DNA of 64,000 nucleotides from assembly GCF_037477895.1 (NCBI RefSeq), contig NZ_CP132744.1, forward strand, positions 1,054,001 to 1,118,000, written 5' to 3'. The notes below the pieces were generated by a model. That model had not been told where the DNA came from and ran no database searches. It saw nothing but the letters and a program-made list of their open reading frames with translations. Positions 16,292 to 25,367 of the stretch are shown one piece after another (position 1 is the stretch's first letter; the number at the start of each line of letters is the position of its first letter). The position numbers and the translations under genes are program-made. The DNA is from Mycetohabitans endofungorum. Its GTDB lineage: Bacteria > Pseudomonadota > Gammaproteobacteria > Burkholderiales > Burkholderiaceae.

Positions 16292-19200
16292 CTATCGTGC
16301 TGGTATTTGATGTGTGCACTGCGCGTCGAAGAGAAAAGGCGTATCTTGCGCCGGCCCGCACGGTTGCGTGCTGGACGGCATGCGCACGACGGCCAGCGCG
16401 GTGTATAGTTCGCTGGCATAGTCCAGACCACCCCACTGTTGTGCGTCACCGATCACGTACAGACGGCATTTGGCGCGGGTGATAGCGACGTTGAACAGGT
16501 TCGGCGTATCGGTTGCCCACGCGCGGGCGCGCGCGCCTTGCTGGCCGGGCGCCGTGCCCAGTACGAGGAAGACGATGGCGGCTTCCTTGCCTTGAAATGT
16601 GTGGACGGTGCCGACCTCGATGCCGTCGAATTTACCACGTCGCACAAGATCGCCGCAGGCGTTGGCCACTTTGCGCAACGGTGAGATGACGTAAATACGG
16701 GCCGGTTTGTTATCGTCACCACGCGCCGGCTCGCGCCGCAACGTGGTCAGGCACTGGCGCAGCACGTCCAGCTCGTCGTCCGACACCGGATGGTGCACGC
16801 GTGTGGAGGCCACGTCGAACCAGGCGCTGTCGCCGAGGACACAAGAAAAAGGCGTGGACAGCGGCTGTCCCGCGTCATCGACACGCCCCTGCACCATCTG
16901 GCCGGCGTACGCGATACGGTTGGCGACCGAGAACATTGGATCGTTACAGCGCCGATGCGTGCGCAACGGCATGCCGGTCCAGGTGCGCGTCTTGCCGTCT
17001 GTGTATTGGGCCGACGTGCTAATCCAGGAGCCGAACGGCGTGATGCGATCGGCGAGCGTTTGCACCGACTCATCGGCGGGCGACCAGGCTGGATCGACTT
17101 GATGGCGGCGACGCAACGCTTCTGTGACGTGCAACGGCACGGTGAAGATCGGTTCAACTTGCAACGGATCACCGACGATGACCGCACGGCGGCTGCGCCA
17201 GATCGCACCAGCGGCCGATTGCGGGGTGGCCTGGCCCGCTTCGTCGATTAACAGCCATCCGAGACTGTCCTGGCCCATGCCAATGAACAGGCGATCGAAC
17301 GAGGCGAGGGTCGTGGATACGACAGGTACCACGAAAAACAGCACATCCCACAGCAGTGGCCGTTGATTGGCGAGCAGCTTGTCCTGCAGCGTGTTGGTTA
17401 GCATGCCGTGCACCACGCGCAGATTGCCAATGAATTTGCCGGCGTTGGCGAGAATGGTCGCGCGATGCAGGTCGATGGCGCACAGGAATAACCGTGCACG
17501 TAGATGATCGAGTACGGGACTGACTGCAATGCTGGCGCGATGACGGGTGTCGGAGGGCAAGGACCAGAACGCGTCATCCGGAAAGTGCTTGGCACCGATC
17601 GCATAGCCCGCATCGAGGGCCTGCTGGTGAACTTGGCGCTGCCGCCTCAGAGCGGCTAGTTCGCGCGATATCGCCTGATGCCGTTCACGCTCGCGTTGAA
17701 CGGCGGCCTCGCACTGCGCGATGTCGCGGCTGAGCGCACTGAGTGCCGTGCTGGCTTCGCTCAGCGCCCGGGTGGGGGCTTCGAGCGCGTGGCCTCGCGC
17801 GATCATGCGGGGCGTTTCGCGGCCGAGCCATCGCATCAGGCGATCCCAGAGCGAAGGTAGATAGGTCGCCTCGCATTGCGCGAGAACGGCTTGATGACTG
17901 TGCATGAGGGCGCGCAGGTCGGTCTGTTGCTCGCGCGACGCGGCCAGGGCTCGTTCACTCGCGGCGAGTGTATCCGTCGCGCTTTGAAGGGCGGCTTCGA
18001 GCGTTTCCCATTGCACTCGGCTGCGATCCAGTTCTCGCGCGGCCTGCTCCGCGGCCACCAGCACGGCGCGCTGCTTTTCGACCTCGGCGTGCGTATCGAG
18101 AAACGCGCGTTTCGCAGTTTTCCATTCGGCCTGATAGCGCGAGTAATCCTGGGCGGCTGCTTCCAAAATCTGCTTCATTGTTGACGGACGATCGTCGAGG
18201 AGGGCGTCATGCTGGGTTGCAGCGTCCGTCATCGTCGTTTCTCTTGCGTCGTCATCGTCGCCGTCGTTGTCCGGCACATGGGTTGCCGTGTCAGCAGTGG
18301 ATGTCGGCCGCTTGACCTTACGCTCGTCCCGGAAGAAGCCTGCGGCAAACGATCGCCGATTGCCGGCATTGCCCAGCGCGGCGGCAATGACACCCCAACC
18401 GTCGATTGGCTGTCCTTCGTCGTCGAAGACTTTTTGCGCGCGGAAGATTTCGCGGATCACCTCGTCGAAGTAGGCGGCGGGTTCGAATTCTTGGCCGATT
18501 TTGTCATGGGCTGGCAATACCTGCGTGATGTTCTGGACGGCGTTGTTGTTGTTGCTCGTGACGACGATGGACGTGCCGTTGATCACGGTGCGCTTGAGCG
18601 GCGAAAACTTCATGCCGGCTATCTGCACCGGTTTGTCGAACAAGGTCGTGGGTTTGTCGAGTACGGCGATCTGCCGGGCGCGCGCCGTGACGATGTCGGC
18701 GATCACGTCGCACAGCAGGGTGGTCTTGCCGGTGCCGGGCGGGCCGTTCACGCCGAGGATGCCGCTGTCAGTGCTCAGCGTGTGCAGCACCTGCGCGACG
18801 GCGGCCTGCTGCGCGAGCACCAGTGGGTACTTGGAAGGTGCCGGCCAACGTGCAGATGGCAGGCGCGCGGCGCTGACCAGTTGCGCCATCGTAGCGTGTT
18901 CGGTGAGGATGTCCACCCGTTCTTCGGGCTTGATGGCTGCGCCCAGGTAGCGCGTGAGCGCGGCGCCGAACGGTTGCTGTTTTTTGGCTTGATCGATCAG
19001 CCGGTCAAGGTCGTCCAGGTAGAATGAGTTGAAGAACTCGGTAGCCGCTTCCTGATTGTCTTTGAGCTTGCTGCGCTTGATCCGGCTGGTGCGTACGACG
19101 ACGCGCCAGTCCAGCGTGGCTTGTTTGGCACCCTCGCCGAGCAGCGCACAGACCACGTCCCGCTCGGTCTCCAAGTCTTCCCATCGCAACGGTGTGCTCG

Positions 19201-19741
19201 ATGAGAACGCTGTGCTTTCGTTGCTCCCCTTCGCTGGCGCAAGACGATGGCAGCGTTGCGCGAATTCTTCTTGCGCGCGCTGTAACCGTGCGTTGATGTT
19301 GTTCAGCGTACCGGTCTCGCGAAACGCATCGACGCCGTGCGCGAAGCTCGCGGCCAGGTAGCTGTTGGGCAGCGGTACGCCGCGCTCGTCGGCGACGAAA
19401 GCGGCCAGCCATCCCTGCCCCCTCATGCGTTGCACTTCACGTTCGCTGAGATCGTCAGTCGGCACGATGCCGCGCAACATGAGGCGGGCTAGGTCTTCCA
19501 CATCAGCAACACCTACGTAGACGGCGTGCAGGAACGCGTACTGTTTGGTGGGCGCGAATTCCTTGCGATGCCAGGGAAGCGTAGCCTGAGGGCCACGGCG
19601 CCGCAGCGTGCTGACTTTGATTTGTGCCGTATTCTCCTTTGCCGTCGGAGCGGTTGGAATATTAAAGATTTCCAGGTCGCGCCAAAACCGCAGCACGCGC
19701 AGAGGTTCGTCGTTCGTGTTGTTCAAGGCTTGCCTCGCCAA
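16292..19741 (-). CDS. Large SF1 (UPF1/DNA2-like) helicase with internal coiled coil
   Basis: 1149 residues. Walker A GVNGPPGTGKTTLLCDV lies near residue 335; Walker B LLIDEAGQATPQSA, motif III VIVGDPLQVEPIF, and the C-terminal motifs TVHTFQGKEAAIVFLVLG and NVAITRAKCRLYVIGD complete a superfamily 1 helicase. A long charged insertion between the two RecA parts, roughly residues 530-720, is predicted coiled coil (many Glu/Arg/Ala heptads). The N-terminal 300 residues have no motif I recognise. The last 30 or so residues look unrelated to the family and may come from the IS256 fragment at the 3' end. Next to AbiE and IS debris, a role in phage defence or nucleic-acid surveillance is plausible but unproven. 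Confidence 0.85.
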   Translation of the reverse strand: MARQALNNTNDEPLRVLRFWRDLEIFNIPTAPTAKENTAQIKVSTLRRRGPQATLPWHRKEFAPTKQYAFLHAVYVGVADVEDLARLMLRGIVPTDDLSEREVQRMRGQGWLAAFVADERGVPLPNSYLAASFAHGVDAFRETGTLNNINARLQRAQEEFAQRCHRLAPAKGSNESTAFSSSTPLRWEDLETERDVVCALLGEGAKQATLDWRVVVRTSRIKRSKLKDNQEAATEFFNSFYLDDLDRLIDQAKKQQPFGAALTRYLGAAIKPEERVDILTEHATMAQLVSAARLPSARWPAPSKYPLVLAQQAAVAQVLHTLSTDSGILGVNGPPGTGKTTLLCDVIADIVTARARQIAVLDKPTTLFDKPVQIAGMKFSPLKRTVINGTSIVVTSNNNNAVQNITQVLPAHDKIGQEFEPAAYFDEVIREIFRAQKVFDDEGQPIDGWGVIAAALGNAGNRRSFAAGFFRDERKVKRPTSTADTATHVPDNDGDDDDARETTMTDAATQHDALLDDRPSTMKQILEAAAQDYSRYQAEWKTAKRAFLDTHAEVEKQRAVLVAAEQAARELDRSRVQWETLEAALQSATDTLAASERALAASREQQTDLRALMHSHQAVLAQCEATYLPSLWDRLMRWLGRETPRMIARGHALEAPTRALSEASTALSALSRDIAQCEAAVQRERERHQAISRELAALRRQRQVHQQALDAGYAIGAKHFPDDAFWSLPSDTRHRASIAVSPVLDHLRARLFLCAIDLHRATILANAGKFIGNLRVVHGMLTNTLQDKLLANQRPLLWDVLFFVVPVVSTTLASFDRLFIGMGQDSLGWLLIDEAGQATPQSAAGAIWRSRRAVIVGDPLQVEPIFTVPLHVTEALRRRHQVDPAWSPADESVQTLADRITPFGSWISTSAQYTDGKTRTWTGMPLRTHRRCNDPMFSVANRIAYAGQMVQGRVDDAGQPLSTPFSCVLGDSAWFDVASTRVHHPVSDDELDVLRQCLTTLRREPARGDDNKPARIYVISPLRKVANACGDLVRRGKFDGIEVGTVHTFQGKEAAIVFLVLGTAPGQQGARARAWATDTPNLFNVAITRAKCRLYVIGDAQQWGGLDYASELYTALAVVRMPSSTQPCGPAQDTPFLFDAQCTHQIPAR

Positions 19742-19951
19742 AATCCAGGGCGGGGCGCGTGGTGACGACAGGCACGAGGACGGAGAGGGCGAAGCGATGT
19801 CATGATGCCTGCCATGGCAACCAGGGCGCTCCTGCTGAGGAGGCCATTATGCCAGTACAAGCGAGTGCATATGAGGCTGACCAAAAAACTGGGCCATTTA
19901 AAAGTAGAAAAATCCGGCATGATGCAACCTTGACAAGCAGAAGGTCATGTC
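19742..19951. other. Intergenic DNA between helicase and IS3 remnant
   Basis: Holds the helicase upstream region on the minus strand and short frames without support. No gene is called. Confidence 0.5.
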
Positions 19952-20210
19952 GTGAAGAAGAGCCGATACGCTGAAGAACAGATTGCATTGGCGTTGAAAC
20001 AGGCAGCGCTGGGCACGCTGGTAGCTGAGGTGTACTGCAAGCTGGGTACCCGCGATGCGACGTTTTACAACTGGCGGTGAAGTATAGGGGCTTGGGGTAT
20101 CGATTCCCACCCCGGCAAGCTAACCGATAACACGAAGAATGAGTCGTTCAATGGTGACTTGGCTGTGCATAAGCGCATTCTGCATCAATGATCTTAGGCG
20201 GAGCGAAGCT
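19952..20210 (+). pseudogene. Internally deleted IS3/IS407-type transposase
   Basis: The frame from GTG 19952 reads MKKSRYAEEQIALALKQAAL, then VYCKLGTRDATFYNWR, an OrfA start, and stops at TGA 20078-20080. In the next frame GLGY is joined directly to IDSHPGKLTDNTKNESFNGD, the C-terminal DDE region (Glu in ESFNG) of an OrfB. The whole middle of the element, including the two catalytic Asp residues, has been deleted. It is an inert scar. Confidence 0.8.
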
Positions 20211-20436
20211 GCAAATGGCGGCACACTTGAACGTCGGGCAGCTGTAAGGCGATGCTGTCCCCGCCGCGTTTTTTTGCAAACGAGACCGGTTTCATCCAGG
20301 GTAAGACAGTATGATTTTGCGTGAGAGGTGTAAATAAACACTGTGTTCATGCGATCAACAAACGTGCGAATGAGGTTATGTAGGAGGAACAGGTACTGCT
20401 TTTTAAAATTTGTCGGTTTAATCAAAGATGATAAGC

Positions 20437-20465
20437 TTGCGTTTGTCGTACCGGGCGCCTATAGT
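20437..20465 (+). promoter_or_regulatory. Candidate promoter, lectin-like gene leader
   Basis: TTGCGT (20437-20442) and TATAGT (20460-20465) with a 17-base spacer, matching in position the promoter-like hexamers of the two Tc leader blocks. If used, it gives a 5' leader of about 440 bases. Confidence 0.4.
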
Positions 20466-20600
20466 CAAAATAGCCTTATTCAACGAAGCGGCGCACGGTA
20501 GCTACGCATCATGCTTAGACATGGTGTGAGTGGATCGCACAATAGGTGCTTTGACAGTGAACGGATGCATTGTAGTAGCCGCTGGTTATCGTAGTAAGCG
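20437..20600 (+). repeat. Diverged copy of the Tc-locus leader block
   Basis: Aligns by eye with 33203-33360 and 50452-50610. Shared pieces include CGAAGCGGC, GTTGTGAG against GGTGTGAG, and TGACAGTGAACGGATGCATT against TGTCAGCGAACGGGTGCATC. Order and spacing are kept. The copy lies upstream of the lectin-like gene in the same orientation. Confidence 0.6.
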
Positions 20601-20915
20601 TGTAATAAACGATGAAGTGCCCGTCTTGTGAGAACGGACGCAATAAAGTGCAATTTGCGATATGTAGAATTTACAGTGCGAGCGTAAAAATGAAGAAGAA
20701 TTGTGGTTCCAAAGGATTACGCAAGACCATACATATTCATAAGCCAGCTGGCAGTGTGATACCCAGATACTGCGTTTGAAGGCCTCAGGCGATTACCTAA
20801 ACAAGCGCGCTACTTCTTGACACACTCTGGCCGGCCGTTTATGTTGAGTTTTTAATTAAGAATTATAAAAATAAAAATTAACCTCTCCGCTTTAAAACTT
20901 GAAAGGATAAGCATT

Positions 20916-22148
20916 ATGCATCGAGTAACCATCGTAACGATGACGTTTGCTGCCACTTTAGGTTGCGTAACATGCGTATCGGCCTTTGAGACAAGGGAAT
21001 CCGCCTATGGGCTGATAGAAAGCAAGTACAAACAGGAGGCAAAGCAGGCCAGTTGCATGCGCACATTCGAGAACAGCACATCCGTGCGGATCGGCGTCTG
21101 CGAGGCTCAGGGAGGACCAAGTGATTACACTTCCATGAGGCAATGGCGGCTCGTGGAACAGGAAGATGGCACTTATTTAATCCAAAATAAGTATCGCAAC
21201 GATTTGGGGGCTGGCAGCTGCCTACAAGCTCTGCCACAGTCGACAGACCTGATTGTGGGAAGCTGTAACGGTGATACATCTGTTCCATTATCGACAAAGC
21301 AGTGGAAATTGGAAGGCGGTACCTTTCGACTCGCAAAAAATCTCTACAAGGAAAGCGTGCAGCCAAGCCATAATTGTGCCCGTGTCTATGCCGGCAGCAA
21401 CGCAGAGATACAGATTGGCGCGTGCAATGCGCAAGGCGGGTCCAGTGATTACACCTCTATGAGACAGTGGCAATTCGCTATGTTTCCCCCGCCTGTGACA
21501 CCGGGTGGAATGGCATCGCTCTCTTACCACATTCCCACTGCCCCGCCGATCACCCAAATCACCTTTCCCATCACTGTGGTCCGTGCTCCCGATGCGGCTG
21601 GCTACTACTTTGCCCAGCAGTATGGTTTTTCGGGCGGCAGCGTAGGTTACATGGGTGTGCGCCCGCGTCCGGGTGGAAAGTCGCTTGCGGCTTTCTCGGT
21701 GTTCGGCAGTGGAACAGAAGTCGTCGATACCGCTCGTTGCACAGGTGGCGCAGATGGCGGAGCAGGCGTTAGTTGCTCGGCCGAGCACGAGTTGGTTCAT
21801 GGCCGGAAGTATCTTCTCACCATTACTCGGGATTCAGCTGACCCACGCGTATGGCGAGGCAGCATTACCGACTCTGTAACGCATCAGCAAGTCGTGCTTG
21901 GCGCCTATAAAGTACCAGCGACATGGGGCTCACTGTTTTCTAGCCAAGGCGGATTTATTGAATACTATGCAAAAGTAAGCTCCTGCGCGAGTATTCCGCT
22001 GGCTGAAATACTCTTTTCACCCCCTTATGGCTCCGATGGGCGGGCCGGCTCGCTCTATGCCCCAAAGGAATATGGGCGGTGCCAGGGCGATATGAATTAT
22101 TTTCATGAGGTACGAGGCGAGGACTCTTATTTCAAGGTGGGTTTCTAG
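20916..22148 (+). CDS. Secreted lectin-like protein (ricin-type repeat plus DUF3472-like domain)
   Basis: 410 residues with an N-terminal signal peptide (hydrophobic TIVTMTFAATLGCVTCVSA). Residues 25-190 hold three similar units with a QW-type motif (MRQWRLVE, TKQWKLEG, MRQWQFAM) and paired cysteines, two of them preceded by QGG-SDYTS. This is the pattern of a beta-trefoil carbohydrate-binding domain. The rest, with GGSVGYMGVRPRPGGKSLAA and several Cys, looks like a DUF3472-type jelly-roll domain. AAAGGA precedes the ATG. The protein is probably exported and binds sugars on a host or competitor. Its leader resembles those of the Tc loci, which supports a role as a secreted virulence or interaction factor; this is inference. 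Confidence 0.75.
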   Translation: MHRVTIVTMTFAATLGCVTCVSAFETRESAYGLIESKYKQEAKQASCMRTFENSTSVRIGVCEAQGGPSDYTSMRQWRLVEQEDGTYLIQNKYRNDLGAGSCLQALPQSTDLIVGSCNGDTSVPLSTKQWKLEGGTFRLAKNLYKESVQPSHNCARVYAGSNAEIQIGACNAQGGSSDYTSMRQWQFAMFPPPVTPGGMASLSYHIPTAPPITQITFPITVVRAPDAAGYYFAQQYGFSGGSVGYMGVRPRPGGKSLAAFSVFGSGTEVVDTARCTGGADGGAGVSCSAEHELVHGRKYLLTITRDSADPRVWRGSITDSVTHQQVVLGAYKVPATWGSLFSSQGGFIEYYAKVSSCASIPLAEILFSPPYGSDGRAGSLYAPKEYGRCQGDMNYFHEVRGEDSYFKVGF

Positions 22149-22160
22149 AGTCAATCGTCA

Positions 22161-22190
22161 TGAGAAAGCTCGCGAATGCGGGCTTTCTCA
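22161..22190 (+). terminator. Hairpin after the lectin-like gene
   Basis: TGAGAAAGCTCGC pairs with GCGGGCTTTCTCA around GAAT, 12 bases after the stop codon. The stem is strong and nearly perfect but has no T-run. Confidence 0.6.
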
Positions 22191-22294
22191 CGGAATGAAT
22201 TCCTGACCTTAGTGTCAATAGCAAAAGATTTTCCCTAACCGCCAGTAAGGATTTCAATAATTACCAATAAGGGTCCCTAATAAATAGGGTGCTT

Positions 22295-22537
22295 TCAAGA
22301 AACTGGCTGCGATGACTGGGCGACGCTGGCGCTGTTGGGCCTGACGCATTTGTCGCCCGGGCTGACCTCAAAACCCCAGTCACCGTGGTCGTACCAGTCG
22401 TCCCCGAGCAATTCGGCCGGATGCTGGGTGCGGCTCTGCCCGTTGCCGCAGCGCATGTCGCTGGCTGGACAGTAGTGGTCACAGCCCCAGCAGATCCGCT
22501 CCGGATGCAGCGGGTGCAGCGGAAATACCTTAGCCAT
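22295..22537 (-). CDS. DUF3079 small zinc-ribbon-like protein
   Basis: 80 residues starting MAKVFPLHPLHPERICWGCD, then HYCPASDMRCGNG and QHPAELLGDDW, a close match to the DUF3079 pattern of Burkholderiales. Four Cys (CWGC, CP, RC) could bind a metal. CGGAGAAAA precedes the ATG. A longer 103-codon frame on the same strand (22261-22572) is a different frame and a shadow. The function of the family is unknown; no partner gene is adjacent. Confidence 0.8.
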   Translation of the reverse strand: MAKVFPLHPLHPERICWGCDHYCPASDMRCGNGQSRTQHPAELLGDDWYDHGDWGFEVSPGDKCVRPNSASVAQSSQPVS

Positions 22538-22651
22538 GCGTTTTCTCCGAGCGTTCGATTGTGACGACGCAAAGCCTCATTATCTCGCCCTTGTCACGGA
22601 CCAGAACTGAGTCGGAATGACGCGGAGGTAGGCCTCGGCCTTCCGCCGGGC

Positions 22652-22927
22652 GTGAACGGCCAGCAGACTAACGCTGTTATTTGCTGCGTTGATGTCGTCA
22701 TCCGTGTCCGAGATGACGCAACGCGCGAAGTAGCACCGTCGCCGGCATGGTTCTGGCGTGCAGTCGATGGCGTAGCCTTTGCCATTGGACAAGATGAATC
22801 CGTTGGCCTCGTCGGCGAGTCCGGCTATGGGAAGTCCACCCTGTCGCGCGCGACCATGCGGCATGATTCGATCTCGCGCGGCGAGAGCCGTTTCGATGAT
22901 CTCGATGTCGTCCCGTTTGGCGCTTGA
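22652..22927 (+). pseudogene. Oligopeptide ABC transporter ATPase remnant (OppF/DppF-like)
   Basis: The frame contains [20 protein letters not shown], then [16 protein letters not shown] and RFDDLDV. This is the Walker A neighbourhood of peptide-importer ATPases, usually VDGVSFxxxxGETLGLVGESGCGKSTLxR. Nothing of the Q-loop, signature or Walker B remains, and no permease genes are nearby. It is an isolated fragment, oriented opposite to its neighbours. An overlapping minus-strand frame is a shadow. Confidence 0.6.
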
Positions 22928-23004
22928 ACCGGCGTTGTTGACCATGCGCGGCACTTTCATTGCGCGCGTGTAAACAGGGAGCGGGTTTCCCTGCTGCCGG
23001 CCAG

Positions 23005-25356
23005 CTATGCAGGAGACGACGCGCCGTCGTCCGATGGATTGATGTCGCGGTGGCCGTCGTCGCGCAGTATCCTGACCGGAATCGACTTCGCGGCCGGCAC
23101 CTTGCTGTGCTCGGCATGATGCCACAGCGGCAGCAATACATTGCACTCGGGATAGTATCCGGCAATGCAGCCGAGTGGCACATCGTAGGCGTGCACGCGC
23201 AGACCGCTAAGGCGCCGCTCGATGCCATCGTACGCGACGGTTTGCAGCGTAATCATGTCGTTCTCGTGCAGGCTGCGACGGCGGATGTCCTCCGGGTTCA
23301 TTAGGATGACCATTCGTGAGTCCTGGATGCCGCGGAAGCGGTCGTCATGAGCGTAAATCGTCGTGTTGAACTGATTGTCGCTGCGCAGTGTCATGAGCCG
23401 CAGCGCATCCGGCTCGCGCTGCGGTATATCCAGGTCCTCGCCGAGCGCCGCAGGTACGAGGAATTCGGCCTTGCCCGATACCGTGGCAAAGCGCCGCTCG
23501 CGTGCCGGCAGCGGGCGCGGGAACCCACCTGGTTGCCCCATGCGCCGCTCGAAGTTCTCGAACATGTTCGGATAAGTTTTAGCGATCTCGCTGCGCACCA
23601 GCGCATAGTTGTCGCGCCACGCGTCCCAGTCGGGCCCCGCACACGGGTCCAGCGTGGCCTTCGCTATCCCGGCGACGATGTAAGGCTCCGAGCGCAGCTT
23701 GTCGCTGGCCGGCTGCGCATAGCCACGGGAGCCATGAATGCACGCAGTGCTGTCCTCTATCGACACGGCTTGTTCGCCGCTTGCCTGTCGATCGATTTCG
23801 ATGCGGCTCAGGCAGGGCAGTACATAGGACATCTCGCCCGGCAATAGGTGGGAGCGGTTCAATTTGGTGGCGACGTTGACAGTGAGCCGCAGTTTGCGCC
23901 AGGCCGGCTCGATGCGCGAGCGGTCTGGGACGGAGCGGACCAGGTTGCCGCCGAGGTTCAGCACTGCGTCGATTTTGCCGGCGAGCATGGCTTCGAATGT
24001 TTCGACGGTGTTCAGCCCTTTTTCGCGAGGTGGCTCGAACGAGAACTGCTCGGCGAGCCGGTCCAGCGGTGCTAGCTCTGGCTTCTCGGTGATGCCGACC
24101 GTGCGCTGCCCCTGCACATTCGAGTGTCCACGCACCGGCGAGGGCCCCGCGCCCGGCTTGCCGATGTTGCCACGCAGGAACAACAAATTGCATAGCAGAC
24201 GCACGTTTTGCACACCCAGCCGGTGTTGTGTGAGGCCCATTCCGTAGTGGGCGATCACCGCGTTGGCCTTCATGTACTCGGCGGCCGCTGCCTGCAACGC
24301 GTCACGCGTTAACCCGCTGGCCGTCTCAATGTCGGTCCATGCTGTGTTGCGCAGGTAATCGGCGAACGCGTCGTAGCCGGTCGTATGCTGTTCGATAAAT
24401 GACACATCGATCGCCCGCGGTGCACCATTTTGCCGTGCCCAATCATCGGCGTCGATCACGGCCTTGCAGATGCCGATGATCGCGGCGCTGTCACCACCGT
24501 TTCTGACCTGATGGTACTGCGTGCTGATTGGCGTGCTGGCCGGCGTGAGCATCTGCACGGGCGACTGCGGATTGGCGAAGCGGATCAGTCCCGGTTCGCG
24601 CAGTGGGTTGAACGTGATGATCGGCACGCCGCGTTTGCGCGCGTGCTGCAGCGGATGCAGCATACGCGGGCTGTTGGTCCCGACGTTTTGTCCGAAGAAG
24701 AACATCAAATCGGTCTTTTCAAAGTCCTCGAGCGTGATGGTGCCGACGCCCACGCCGATGGCTTCCTTCAGGCCGACGCTGCTGCTTTCATGACACATGT
24801 TGGAGCTGTCCGGCAGATTGTTGGTGCCGAAAAGACGCGCGAATAGTTGCAGCATGTAAGCTGTTTCGAGCGACGCGCGCCCTGACGTGTAGAACACCAC
24901 CCGCGCGGGATTTAGCGCGCGCAATTCGCGGCCGATTTCATTGAACGCGTGCTGCCAGCTCACTTCGACGTACTTGTCCTGCGCGCGATCGTAGCGCAGC
25001 GGCGCGGTGAGGCGACCCGCTGCCTCCAAATCGCGGTCATGCCAGGTGGCCAGCTCGCTTATCGTGTGAACGTCAAAAAAGTCCGGCGTCACGCGCTTTT
25101 TCGTGATATCCCACGCGGTGGCTTTCGCCCCATTTTCACAAAACTCGGCCAAGTGCGGCCGCGCTGGCTTTGCCCATGCGCAGCCCACGCACATGTAGCC
25201 ATCGGGCTTGTTCTGATGGATCAGCAGGCCGCTATCCTTGAGCGCGACTTTTTCCTTCGTAAGCATTTCGGCGACTGCCTTCAGCGAGCCCCAGCCGCCC
25301 GATGCATAGCGGTAAGCTGCGCGTTTGGATTTCGGGGCGTTCGGTGCGTCTGGCAT
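23005..25356 (-). CDS. FdhF/YdeP-family molybdopterin oxidoreductase
   Basis: 783 residues of the molybdopterin (bis-MGD) oxidoreductase superfamily, closest in pattern to YdeP rather than formate dehydrogenase proper. Visible elements are the N-terminal GYMCVGCAWAKPARPHLAEF, the cofactor-binding LPDSSNMCHESSSVGLKEAI and FFGQNVGTNSPRML, and the C-terminal dinucleotide-binding domain starting near LRLMTLRSDNQFNT. No four-Cys iron-sulfur motif of the FdhF type is seen. YdeP is linked to acid resistance in E. coli, but its reaction is not established. It starts 11 bases after the hemerythrin-domain gene with GAGGTC before the ATG, so the two form an operon. Confidence 0.85.
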   Translation of the reverse strand: MPDAPNAPKSKRAAYRYASGGWGSLKAVAEMLTKEKVALKDSGLLIHQNKPDGYMCVGCAWAKPARPHLAEFCENGAKATAWDITKKRVTPDFFDVHTISELATWHDRDLEAAGRLTAPLRYDRAQDKYVEVSWQHAFNEIGRELRALNPARVVFYTSGRASLETAYMLQLFARLFGTNNLPDSSNMCHESSSVGLKEAIGVGVGTITLEDFEKTDLMFFFGQNVGTNSPRMLHPLQHARKRGVPIITFNPLREPGLIRFANPQSPVQMLTPASTPISTQYHQVRNGGDSAAIIGICKAVIDADDWARQNGAPRAIDVSFIEQHTTGYDAFADYLRNTAWTDIETASGLTRDALQAAAAEYMKANAVIAHYGMGLTQHRLGVQNVRLLCNLLFLRGNIGKPGAGPSPVRGHSNVQGQRTVGITEKPELAPLDRLAEQFSFEPPREKGLNTVETFEAMLAGKIDAVLNLGGNLVRSVPDRSRIEPAWRKLRLTVNVATKLNRSHLLPGEMSYVLPCLSRIEIDRQASGEQAVSIEDSTACIHGSRGYAQPASDKLRSEPYIVAGIAKATLDPCAGPDWDAWRDNYALVRSEIAKTYPNMFENFERRMGQPGGFPRPLPARERRFATVSGKAEFLVPAALGEDLDIPQREPDALRLMTLRSDNQFNTTIYAHDDRFRGIQDSRMVILMNPEDIRRRSLHENDMITLQTVAYDGIERRLSGLRVHAYDVPLGCIAGYYPECNVLLPLWHHAEHSKVPAAKSIPVRILRDDGHRDINPSDDGASSPA

Positions 25357-25367
25357 GATCGACCTCG

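Larger units (their letters stand above)
20211..20915. other. Leader region of the lectin-like gene
   Basis: About 700 bases without a convincing gene. The central part (20437-20600) resembles the leaders of both Tc toxin loci (annotated separately). A 55-codon frame at 20611, starting MKCPSCENGRNKV, has a zinc-ribbon-like CxxC but no other support. The last 90 bases are AT-rich and end in AAAGGA before the start codon at 20916. Confidence 0.5.

Noticed and set aside
18209..19027. 272-codon plus-strand frame
   Set aside because: Antisense shadow of the large helicase; no motif.
20611..20778. 55-codon frame starting MKCPSCENGRNKV upstream of the lectin-like gene
   Set aside because: A zinc-ribbon-like start alone is weak evidence; no ribosome site and no further similarity.
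22580..23146. 188-codon minus-strand frame
   Set aside because: Overlaps the ABC ATPase remnant and the end of the YdeP gene; no family features.
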